Shown here in pieces: positions 24,272 to 64,000 of a DNA stretch of 64,000 nt. This stretch comes from Tubiluchus corallicola (lineage: Eukaryota; Priapulida; Priapulimorpha; Priapulimorphida; Tubiluchidae). Position 1 is the first letter of the stretch. Each line of letters opens with the position of its first letter. The notes under the pieces were generated by a model. It ran no database searches and was not told where the DNA came from. It worked only from the letters and a program-made list of their open reading frames with translations. The translations under genes were made by a program, and so were the position numbers. The stretch spans positions 168,907-232,906 of the forward strand of contig JAQGDQ010000025.1 in NCBI GenBank assembly GCA_030141605.1, in the 5' to 3' direction.

Positions 24272-24484
24272 TTTATTATAAAAAATTATAACATTTTACT
24301 AAACGTCGCACGTGTTTGACTTTCAGGCTGTACTCAGTTGTAACCAATAGATGGCGCAAATACTTCCAGTCGTAAACAGTCGATCATGAGACTACGGGAA
24401 AAATCTGAACGTTTTTTATGAGCATAGCTGTCAGATTTATTGTATAATGTGTTTCTAAGAATATTGTAACGCTTTTGTTCAAAA
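24272..24484. promoter_or_regulatory. Shared divergent promoter of COX17 and TRAPPC3
   Basis: Only 213 bp separate the two start codons, so both 5' UTRs and the core promoter must fit here. Visible elements are an E-box CACGTG at 24309-24314, a CCAAT box at 24344-24348, and a nearby 'agatggcgc' that resembles a YY1-type site. There is no convincing TATA box. This is the layout of a housekeeping bidirectional promoter; the factor assignments are inference from motif shape. Confidence 0.6.
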
Positions 24485-27400
24485 ATGTCAAGGCCTGGGG
24501 TGAAAGGGGTGGATTCTAAAAAAGTTGTAAGTGAAGAATAACTAGTAGTATCTATCTTTGATAATGACTGTAGTTTCTTGAAGTATGACTATCGTGAATA
24601 CCTCAAGCTTGGCTTACAAATGTTTAAATTCGGTGCACTATAATGCACGGTACCACACTTGCTGGCAAACTGTCGTACTTGTTCACTGTACGGTGTAAGA
24701 AAAATGTATTTTTGTTTGTATAAGAATACTTTATCCAAAGAAATAAAGACCTAGATGGTAACTATCTATAAACGGTCCTCTCTCATATGTTTTTTGAATC
24801 TGTCAACTGATGAAGCACTGATGGTTGATGACGAAAGATGATTCCATGGATGAACTACATGATGGCCAAAAGAAGTGTGATCTGATGTTAATTCTAGCTG
24901 GTTGTACAAATAACTTTAACTCGTGACCACGAAGAATTCTATAAGCCCTGGAAAAAAGTTTGCCTCAGTCAGAACCCTATTTCCACTAATTATTTTGAAG
25001 CAGTTCACTAGGTCTTCAGGTTTAAACATGTTCTTAGAATGACTGTACTATTAGTAGGTCTAATGTTAATTCAGTTTTACTTGGTAACCTCATAATCGTA
25101 TTCGTAGATATAAGCCTCATGAATATTCATAATACCTTTGTTCTACAGTTTTAATTAACCTATCTCTTATCTAATGAGACATATTTTATCAACTTAGCAA
25201 CCACTATAATTAATTATATTGCCACTGAACCTTGTTAATTATAATTGTTTGCTGTTAATGTGTCTGCAGTATTCAAGCAGACAGTAATATTTTGAGCAAT
25301 TGTATTTGCAAGTTTGTGTTTTGCAGAGTTCTGAATTGTTTACACTCACATATGGAGCACTGGTTGCACAGCTAGTAAAAGACTATGAAAACGATGAAGA
25401 AGTGAACAAGCAGTTAGACAGAATGTATGAAAATTACTTCATTTCCATGTGCTTGGGTTCTCATTCTGTTTGATAGATAGACAGACATGTAATACAACTA
25501 TATCCTGATGCAGAAATTCTTTAATCATGTGGCCACTGGCAAGAAATAGAAACAATCATGAATTGCAGGGGCGTATTTACTATTGGCCTAATTAAGCTGT
25601 AGCCAAGAGTGCCAAAATTTGATGAGTTCCAGATTTTTGGAGCCCAGTGTAAAAAATGTTATTCTTATAGTTCTGTTCAGAAAGTGCATATTTGAAGTAC
25701 GTAATCTTCATGATTAGTTTTGAACATATATTCAAAGTTTTCTAACCTAATTATTGCTCATCGCTAAACTGGAAACAATCAGTCTTAGCAAGAGTAGCAT
25801 GTTCATGCAGTTCTGTTGAAATATCTGAATACAAGCGGGAATAGACCAGCAAATTTTTCTTTGATGTTTTTCTTGAATTTTGCCAAAAAATTTTGAGACA
25901 TAGAACTTTGTAGATGCAATCAATTTGTGAATGGGCAAGCAAGCTTCTTTTAGTTATTATTCCTGGATGTTGCCAAACATTTTGGAGATGTAGTTGTAAT
26001 CACCATAATACACTTAGAATACCAATACCTATAACACACCACAAGCAATTACTGAGTATGATTTTTATAATCTGTTTATGACAAATACAACGTAAAAGTT
26101 CTACAGCACAACTACCGTAATGAGGACAGGGATTGATCACTGTCAGCCTGGGCATCGTATTGTCTTAGTACGCCCCCGGTATAGTTCTTAAACTTTGTTG
26201 ATATTGCTGGATATATCTACTGTAGTATATGTTTTATTATTGAACAGGGGCTACAACATTGGTATTCGATTGATAGAAGATTTTCTGGCAAGATCTAATG
26301 TAACAAAATGCACAGACTTCCGAGAAACAGCTGACAATATTGCTAAGGTAGAGAATTTTCAAACTTTGTGTCATTTCCGTGCTTATCTAGAAGAAGCTAT
26401 TTAGTGCAGTGTACTAAACATCAATAATTATGCTAAATTAACACAGATTTCAAAATTAAAAAACAAAGGAAAAGAAAGAAAAGACATAGCGTTTTGAACA
26501 CCCCATACTTCTTCAGATGAGTGTAATTGACAAAAGAGAGAAAAAATACAAGTAATCACTAGCACTATTAACCCTTTCGCTACGCAGTTGCATGGTAACA
26601 GGTCTGCTTTGACTTTTGCACATTTGACAATAGCTTCTTGTGGTGTGTTACTAAAACAGAATATTGTAAATAAACAAATAGTCGTTTGTAATTAAAACAC
26701 TACTACTGAATATTAGTTTTATTTGTACACCTGTACACACATGCACTTAACTGCCCACACAAATAAGCATGTAAAAAGACTTAAAAACCAGTTTTCACAA
26801 AAGTCACAGTTGTAATCCATAATATGCAATCATTTTGCAAGGATTTCAGAAAAAGTGAGTAGACATATGTTTCATGAACCTTCAACAAGTGATTTTGCGC
26901 GAGAATGTACCATACAGTATAGTGTTGTAGAATACATTAGGCATCAGACGCTCATTGGCTGGTTAGCATTACTTTTTGCAAAGCAACCCCTATACCAATT
27001 TACACCTTTCCACAATGTTTTTGCACGGCTGTAGCAGTGAAATAAACAGACCCTGTTGGCTGCACTTGGTGCTTAGCTCGGGAGGGGGGTCCCTTACATA
27101 AAAAACATGGGCAACAGTGTGCCACATTCCATAGTGAAAGAATTGAACTATTTTTTGAATGTTTGTTATGTATATTAACATAAAAATCACATCATACTTA
27201 AAAGGACACAAGCACTTGGAAAAAACACAGAAGGACATCACACATATGAAAGGAGAAAAACGAAGAAATGTAAATTCGCTAGCCGCAATTACAAAACAGA
27301 GTACAATGGAAACTAGTAAAATGTCTAACAGGAAACATTGCTTATATACAGGAAAAAATTCTTTTTTGTTGTTTTTTAATTGTGCAATTTTTTCTTCAAA

Positions 27401-29429
27401 TATTTTATCAACAAAACCAAAATTTATAGATGCTAATAATTAATTATTTGTAATCCTCATTTCAAAATTATCAACTAGTGTGCGTTAATTGACCAGCAAT
27501 TATTTCTTTTTGGAACTAAATTAGACTGAAAAGAAAAAATGTGAAAAAGTAGGTTTATCAGAATGTCGGTTTGAATCAAAGGACCTTGGGATTACTGTTT
27601 TTCTTGCATTAAATTCAGAGACCAAAAATTCCACAAAAACTTTGGTTTTTTTTGTTAAATATACTTGAAAATTAATTCTAACTGCTATATTAGACCACCA
27701 GTCTATTTTTCATAATAAGAAGCAACGCAGAAAATATCCTGTTACTCAGAAAAATATTTTGAAAAATGAATTGTGTGTTTGGCTGTAATAAAACATTTCT
27801 TTTTTTGTTTTCTTAGGTTGGTTTTAAGATGTTCCTGGGCATAACTCCTACTGTGAGCAACTGGTCACCAGCCGGTGATGAATTCTCTTTACTAATTGAA
27901 TCAAATCCACTGATTGATTTTGTAGAGTTACCAGAAGAACATTCCAGCCTTGCTTACTGTAATATTATCTGTGGAGTTCTGAAGGGAGCTTTAGAAATGG
28001 TTAGCAGTTTTGAACATTAAAAACAGTATATAGCTAGGAATGACTGTTGAGGATGACTTTCTTGTTGTTGCTGTAGGCTCTGCTGCCGCTGGTGTTATTG
28101 TCATCACCATTGTTTCTACTGCTGGCTGCAGCCAATCTTAAGTTAATATGATACTGTAGTTGGATTTGTTCCTGTATGGTAGCGTAATGATATAAAAATA
28201 AGGCTGTAACACATAAGTTACGATACTAGCCTCACGATACGACACACTTGCATTAACACTTGCAGGTTTTTATAACAAAACTAAATGAAAACGTTGATAA
28301 TAAATGCTAAACATATTTTATCAATCAACAGTTTAACTGCTAAAATAATTCGACAAACTTTTTATTTATTACTTGTGTAATGTGTAGGCAGTTGTTTGCA
28401 TTGTAAGCCACCAGGAAAGCAAAACATATAATTACTTTAGGTTGAAATGTTGCTTGTGCATTTTCTGATTCCCTTTTGCCATTTCACAAGTTTATATGGA
28501 AACAACGTAATTAGCCTGTACAGATTAAACATCTTGCACTTTCAACCGCTTTGGCTGCTAGCAGTGCCTGTGTTAAGTCAACTACTGCTCACTACACTGA
28601 TTGTTAAGTATCTACAGTATACTATACAACTCAGCTTGAATTACTTTACATCGTTTTTATCAGCACACGGTCATGTGCGTGCTAATTTGCTAAATATCAT
28701 TCACTCAGATTATCAGGATAGGGGTGCACTTTGGCGACATATCATGATGCACGCACGATACATCGATGTGTTGTTACAGGCCTACGGATTGTGGACAACC
28801 TGAATTTGCTAAATTGACATTTCACAAAAATAGAGAACCCAGATTTTACACTTTACATCACAATATTAGAAACTGAAAAAAACACATCGCGTGAAGAATT
28901 ACAACAACATCACTGCAAAATAAATCTTTTTATAGAATGACTTATCAGACCAGTAACTGAAAAATTAAGAGCAGATGTTAGTTAAAAATGTGTTTATGAA
29001 GTGTTGGAATATGTGGTTAATAACTAATGTAATTAACTATAGGTCATTTTACATCCTAAAATAATTATATACAAAATTAACTCAATTAGGTAACTGAATG
29101 ACAGTTCACTTGGTAAAGAACCATGTTTGTAATTCGAAGGTCCCTGGTTCAAACCTACTGTAATTACCGACTTTCCGTAGATCCCTATTTACTAAATTTG
29201 GTTCAAAAGTTCATTAATTGTGTTTTTTCCGTCACGTAAAGATAGAGGCACACTAGAGAGTGGCTGAGATAGAATTCACAAATCAACTGACATTTCCTAC
29301 ACTTTTTAGGTGCACATGGAAGTACAGTGCTGGATAGTTCAAGATGTTCTGAAAGGCGATAACATTAATGAAATTAGAGTGAAATTTATTCGACGTTTAG
29401 AAGATGCATTACCTGTAGGAGAGGATTAG
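24485..29429 (+). CDS. TRAPPC3: TRAPP complex subunit 3 (Bet3)
   Basis: Core subunit of the TRAPP complexes that tether ER-to-Golgi vesicles and activate Rab1. Five exons: 24485-24526, 25327-25424, 26248-26347, 27817-27999, 29310-29429. They join in frame to exactly 180 aa, the length of human TRAPPC3. Family-specific sequence runs throughout: SSELFTLTYGALVAQL, NIGIRLIEDFLARSNV, CTDFRETADNIAK, GITPTVSNWSPAGDEFSL, DFVELPEEHSSL, and the end IRVKFIRRLEDALP. Cys68, the conserved cysteine that is acylated in the hydrophobic channel of Bet3, is present. The tail VHMEVQCWIVQDVLKGD is the most diverged part. An AATAAA lies at 29643-29648, about 215 nt past the stop. The gene shares its promoter with COX17 and converges on KDM1A. 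Confidence 0.97.
28447..28803 (+). other. 118-codon open frame in TRAPPC3 intron 4, unrecognised
   Basis: An open frame with a hydrophobic first half and a polar second half (for example HVRANLLNIIHSDYQD) lies in the last TRAPPC3 intron on the same strand. No family is recognised. It could be chance or a worn transposon fragment; it is not part of TRAPPC3, whose flanking exons join in frame without it. Confidence 0.15.
29105..29165 (+). repeat. tRNA-Thr(TGT)-like SINE or pseudogene
   Basis: D-arm-like 'cttggtaaag', an anticodon-loop-like 'tttgtaa' with TGT, and a B-box GGTTCAAACC at 29146-29155 are in tRNA order and spacing. The acceptor stem does not pair, so a functional tRNA is unlikely. 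It resembles the head of a tRNA-derived SINE. It lies just upstream of the last TRAPPC3 exon. Confidence 0.45.
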
Positions 29430-32296
29430 CAAAAATGTAAACATGACGTCTTGTAAATATAATTGCAATTTTCTGTCAAGTGCAGTTTGCCATGCGTTCA
29501 ATTCTGCTTAACTTATTTTTGATGAATTCAGACTTTGTGTTAACTTCGAGCATTTCTATACACTTCATTTTAAGTCGCGGATTCGCTATGGATTCCATTG
29601 CGTATAAATATAGTCAAGTGACACGTGTTTAACTCAAGTCATAATAAAAGCGAATCCCCTTTTTTTGATCCTAGAGATACCCGTTGAACAGTTGCTGGAA
29701 ATGTATCTCGTTTTGCAAAATGGAACAAGCTTTGTGGCATTTGTGTGCTTAGTGGAAATGGGATTATTTTAAACTGTACAGCAGTGCTGAAATGGCCTCA
29801 AGAGTTCCTTGTTATTTCCCATTAACTACATAACAGTTTTTTTATTAGAAAAATCTCTAGCAAAATGTTTGCTCTTATAGAGGTACTCTTTAAGGTGCTG
29901 CTTATTTAACCTATAATCTGTAGCAGCCCTAAAACATTATCCCTTTTTGGGAGTTTTGTTGAATTGCACATTGTGCTTTTTAAAAGTAGTGTGCTTGTAA
30001 GAAAATGGCTATGTATTGTAATATTTGATATAATGTTACATGGTGTAATCTGTATTTACATTAAATTAACAAAGATTTTGAATTCTGTTCTTTCAAATAT
30101 TATGTGATAGTGATACAGCGTGGAAGTTTTTCTAACTTGCATTTGTATTGCTATATGTTAATTGGTTTACTTATTTGCAATTCTCTACTAAAGATAAAAA
30201 TTTCTATGTGGTTATTATTATTAGTTGCCACTGTTTTTATTTTCAGTTATCGCAAAATTGTTTGCGGTATTTTTCTAGTTATGGAATAGTAAAAATATGG
30301 TAACACTGTAAAGAACAAAATTCCGTAAAGTATGACACATTTTTATTGTTTTATGAAAATGGAAAAGAAAATAAATATACACAGATTACTGTAAAATGTC
30401 ACATATAAAAAACTTCTACACAGTTGAGTTATTTTCCAAAAGTGTTAAATAAATATTAACTCATGACATTCTAGGATACAACTTGAAACACTTCACGTTT
30501 TGACAAAGCACATGTACATGACATTGTTGCTATAAATAACAACATGTTTGCAGATTACATACAACAAATAAGTACTACAAAGTACTACCAGTCATCAACT
30601 GGTAAGGGGCTAGATGTTACAAGTACAGAAAGTACAGAAATAAGCAATCAACAAATGGCAAAATAGTAGTCAAATGGCACTAGTAAAAGTGTATTTGAAA
30701 TTTAAAAAGGGTGCTGTAATTTGCCAATCACCCCCCTCCCATTTCTGCTTGACCCAATTTCACATCCACATGCAGTCACTACATCCATTTTTCTAAATCC
30801 TGCCTATCACCCAAGTGTCTACCTTTGTACAGTTCTGCATCTGCCTCGGTAAGCATCAATTTGCTTTCCTGAAATTTCCAAATATGTTATTCAGCTTTAG
30901 CACGATTCTGCATTAGTGATTTTCTTAAGCTGGTTATCACTGAAGAATGGGTAGTGGATACTAGAAAAAGCAGTGTAAGGTACAAACTATATGGTGACTG
31001 TAATACAACTTCATGTAAGTTCACCCAGATACGCGCAATAGAGAGAAATCATGCCTGCCTGTCTGTCCTACGACATGGTTAAAGCTTGAGGCCTGTAAAT
31101 CTTGCGATCAAGCGCTGCGGATTTGAATTTTTTACAATTTTTTAAATATCTGCATAGAAGAACGTTTTGTATAAATATGCTGACTGCTCAAATGTACGTG
31201 ACTGATAAATACCTGCAGCATCTAAGTGATTTATGATTCATTAGCAGGGTATCACACAACAATCGCTAACATATGTTAAACACACACGACACGACAGTGG
31301 CTCTGTTTCACACAGATATTTAGTATAGTGTTCTTTTGCATTATAATGTGTGTCCATGCAGAAAATACATTTTTAGCTAAAATAAACTTTGCGTATATCT
31401 GTATCTGGCTCCAAGTTCAAGTACATAATGATACGATAATTACTATGGTGGCTGTACAGAGATTTAGTATAATTTTAAATGACAGCTACAATCCATGTGG
31501 ATGCAGAAAATACATTTTTGCAGTCGTCTCCACATATATCAATCTCATCGGAGCAACTATACACCTCTAGTTAAGAGAAGTACAATGAAATTTACAAGTG
31601 TAATTACCTTGCTTATTGAACAGTGATTGACAGGAATGTTCACCATACACAGTTGTTACAAGCCTGCTCCATTGCTCACTGATAATCACTGCTGTTTTGT
31701 CACTCATAGGATTACGATTAAGAGAAAACATACAACTTTTCGGCACCTTTTTATTCATGCTTTGCAAAAATTCCAAATTAACTAGTAAAATACCGAGCAG
31801 CAACAAAATCTACGTCGAATAAGTTAAAGTTTTTATTGGCAGCCAGTCAGCCTTGTATACACCTCCAAGTTTTTTAGTTACACCCTGTTAACCGAGATCT
31901 ATTATTTATGGATTCTGTAATCTGCATGCCACCTGCACATCTGACAAAACACAAAAATAAAAGTCACACTTGTTACTATTGTTCACGGTTTTCACAAATG
32001 ATATTAGTGACAAAAGTTTGGTAAATCTGCGCACTTGGGATTATCTTCTATGTGAACTGGTGGTAGAAGCGCTTTGTGTCATCTCACATTTTGATGCCCG
32101 ATTATTTCAAATAGATTTATTTCATAGCACCTAATTTTTCACATTCACAAAATGCCAGAATGCCACCATGTCCACTGAGAGGTATGCCTGCTTTACCATT
32201 CTAACGCAACTTTTCGTAAGATAGTGTCTCCATGGGCAAGAGTATGCGGAATGATTTTAAAAGAGCGAAAACAGAGGTAAATTACAGTAACTGAAT
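29430..32296. other. Convergent intergenic region TRAPPC3 / KDM1A
   Basis: 3' UTR of TRAPPC3 on the left; on the right the KDM1A 3' UTR with minus-strand AATAAA motifs at 32116-32121 and 31832-31837, 176 and 460 nt past its stop. A weak tRNA-Thr-like stretch lies at 31068-31128 ('ggttaaagc', 'cctgtaaatc', 'ggatttgaat'). No other gene was seen. Confidence 0.55.
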
Positions 32297-62036
<29,740 letters not shown>

Positions 62037-63082
62037 TACCTATGACGAAATTTTAAATTTTAAACAGTACAAAAATTCATGACTTTATCATTCAGTGCCA
62101 AAACATTCAAAAAATACATCAGATTCATCAACAGCTTTTAGTTATAATCAATGGTTTGTTACTTTCATTTTAACCAATTTTAGTGCCATCTAAGAGGTTA
62201 AATTTAGGAGGTTAGGTCCGTTTCCCAGAATTTTTTTTCACAGAAAAACAATTTTTCCCAGAAAATAATTCCTAGAAAACTCGTTTCACAGAAAAAAACA
62301 TTTCCCAGAAAGAATTTTTAACAGAAAAAACAGTCACATCTTTAATTGCTAAATCTGTCATTTTAGTAACTTCTCGATTTCTCTTTGCTTCTGCCACTTT
62401 ACCTTCTTTCCCTCCGTACCTACTCTCATCCTCTCTCTTTCTCTAAATCCTTATCTGTCTCCCCATCTTCCTTTCTCTCTCTTTCTACCCTTACTTTCAT
62501 TCTCTTTTTCTCCTTGTTTCTCTCACTTTTGTCTTCCCCTACAATCTCTGTCTCCCTTCCTCTTCTTTGTCTCTTCCTCCTCCTCTTTCTTCCTCTTCAT
62601 TTCTTCACTCCTCGCTCTCACCCCTCTTGTTCCTTCCCTTTCTCTTTCCCTCTCTCTCTCTTCCTCCCAGTCTAGCACTCTCTCCACATTCTCTCTACAT
62701 CGCCACTCCCTCTCGTTACCCTCTTTCAGCTTTTTTATTTATCTGCAGTGCTCTAACTAATGACTATCAGAAATGAAAATCATTTCAAACAACTTAATGC
62801 TTAAGGGGAAACCTTGTATTTTTAATTTTGTTTTACAAAAATATTTTGTTTTCAAACTTCTTTGTCACAATTTTAAGTTGTTTTTAGGATGAAATTGGTT
62901 GCTCAAAGTAATTTGCACCGTAAATATGATTGCTGCATGTAATAACTTCAAATACAAGTGAATTTCACAGGATTTAGAAAAGGGTCTAATAAATAATATA
63001 GAAAAAGAAAACACCAAGGCTTTCAGATTTGTGAATATCTTGTGGTCTAGAAAAGCCCAACAAATTTGCAATTTTTTTACAG
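62037..63082. other. KDM1A upstream region with a pyrimidine-rich tract
   Basis: Immediately upstream of KDM1A (read on the minus strand) lies the presumed promoter and 5' UTR. 62215-62335 holds about five degenerate 'cccagaaaaaa' units. 62380-62720 is an almost pure C+T tract with 'tctctttc' and 'tcctcctc' runs; the Ser/Leu/Pro-rich open frames across it are artefacts of composition. Confidence 0.6.
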
Positions 63083-63280
63083 GTTCCTTTATGGCACTAC
63101 CGCATCCTAGTTAATTGGCAAGATAATCCAGTAAGATGTCGTCAAACTCGCAGAGATGTTGACCACAGTCACATCTGGATGCATGTATATCTTCCTAGAC
63201 ACAGAGAAACAAACGAAATAATTCCAAGTCACAGTAAAAGAAACTGCGTTGCCAAGTCAGGCATTGCCAAACTTTGGTAG
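63083..63280 (+). CDS. Candidate exon, 65 codons, unrecognised
   Basis: A strong acceptor ('gcaatttttttacag') is followed by an open frame that starts VPLWHYRILVNWQD and ends in TAG. Its residue content (Trp, His, Arg) is protein-like. No domain is recognised. It lies just left of the dispersed repeat at 63385, so it may be a fragment of a mobile element, not a host exon. Confidence 0.25.
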   Translation, partial: VPLWHYRILVNWQDNPVRCRQTRRDVDHSHIWMHVYLPRHRETNEIIPSHSKRNCVAKSGIAKLW

Positions 63281-63384
63281 CCAAGCACACATCAATCACT
63301 CACTAATCATATCTTGCCTCACTATTCTTGACAAAAATCAGTTGCAGCTAATCTGAACATGGTCATTGTTTTCTTATATTAATT

Positions 63385-63765
63385 TTTATGTTTTCTTTTT
63401 ACTTCTTTCCTTCTGTTTTCTTTCTATTAAATGTAATACAGCTCTTCTTTATTCTCCTCTTCTGTCATCATGTTCATTCTTTATTTCAAACAAGACCCCC
63501 TTTATAGCTACCATGCAGCAAACTTCATTACTTTTATATAGTAGGGTGGCTGACGCGCGCCATTTTCTGGCATATTTCGGTTATCAGTTTTCAAACAATA
63601 TGAAAGTAAATTAAAAATCAAATTAGTACAGTTAAACTGCTGTTATCGGTCTTTTATAGTATGCTTAGGGAGTCAAAAATTACTTTTTCTTGTTGTTTTT
63701 TTCAACTATATAAAAAAGTTGTAAATGCATCAGTTGTATTACTGTAGTATGCTTTGAAAAATCAG
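63385..63765. repeat. Second copy of the dispersed repeat seen at 1945-2240
   Basis: Shares the ordered blocks 'atgttttcttttt', 'ctgttttctttct', 'agctcttctttattctc', 'tctttatttca', 'gcaaacttcatta', 'atatagta', 'caactata' and 'agttgtaaatg' with the left copy, in the same orientation. About 110 bp (63549-63670, beginning 'ggctgacgcgcgcc') are present only here. Confidence 0.75.
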
Positions 63766-64000
63766 TAGATTAACAAGATGAAACGCTTAATGCGTTCACT
63801 AAAAGATGAAAAGATTTGATATGCAATTTAATACTTTCACTTCTAAGCCGCCAACAACTACAAATCACAAATCTCTGCCTTTTCTGACAAAAGCAGCAAT
63901 CAGCAAGACCAGCTCTAAGCTGCGGAGCATTAGAATTCTCGCTTTGTTAGCGGCCATTCGCAACGACCACATGCTTGGATACTCTTGATCCGCTTCACAA
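63766..64000. other. Right edge, unassigned
   Basis: A somewhat GC-richer end with a 60-codon plus-strand open frame (63806-63988, Lys/Ser/Thr-rich). It may belong to a gene beyond the window; no family is recognised. Confidence 0.2.

Noticed and set aside
29105-29165. Functional tRNA-Thr gene
   Set aside because: The B-box is good but acceptor and D stems do not pair, so it is listed only as a SINE-like repeat.
62385-62776. Ser/Leu/Pro-rich open frames
   Set aside because: They are the direct translation of a C+T simple-sequence tract.

Overview
The window is a piece of an AT-rich, intron-rich animal genome. Five intron-containing protein genes can be assembled exon by exon; their splice sites keep frame throughout and their protein lengths match the known families. 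A sixth gene, a Toll receptor, is intronless in its coding part. The Toll receptor has two cysteine-rich capping blocks and most resembles the Toll-6/7/8 (Tollo) type of protostomes. This makes a protostome, perhaps an ecdysozoan such as a chelicerate or priapulid, the best guess; the taxon is an inference. A ciliary gene (DNAJB13) suggests the animal has motile cilia or flagellated sperm.

Layout. 1-2640: an 86-bp minisatellite array that runs off the left edge. 2641-6920: mostly non-coding, with a hAT-like non-autonomous element (3875-4436), two unassigned terminal-exon candidates and the 3' UTR of the next gene. 6921-13806 (minus): an hnRNP R/Q (HNRNPR/SYNCRIP) orthologue in ten coding exons, 633 aa. 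13807-17355: divergent intergenic region holding several hAT-like MITEs, one nested in another, and just before the next gene a consensus RFX X-box. 17356-21948 (plus): DNAJB13 in seven exons, 319 aa. 23244-24271 (minus): COX17, a 62-aa mitochondrial copper chaperone in two tiny exons. 24485-29429 (plus): TRAPPC3 (Bet3) in five exons, 180 aa, divergent from COX17 across a 213-bp shared promoter. 32297-62036 (minus): KDM1A/LSD1 in seventeen coding exons, 800 aa. 44103-47675 (plus): the Toll receptor, 1190 aa, lying antisense inside a 12.7-kb KDM1A intron. 62037-64000: upstream of KDM1A, a pyrimidine-rich tract and a second copy of the dispersed repeat that flanks the left-hand minisatellite.

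The genes do not form one pathway: an RNA-binding protein, an axonemal co-chaperone, a cytochrome oxidase assembly factor, a vesicle-tethering subunit, a histone demethylase and an innate-immune or developmental receptor. I found no clearly new biological system. The most interesting points are the HNRNPR-KDM1A neighbourhood also known in human, the nested antisense Toll gene, the X-box before the ciliary gene with its degenerate HPD motif, a tandem duplication covering a KDM1A splice acceptor, and the layered hAT-MITE insertions. Exon boundaries were read by eye from splice consensus, reading frame and family similarity; transcript ends are not determined.
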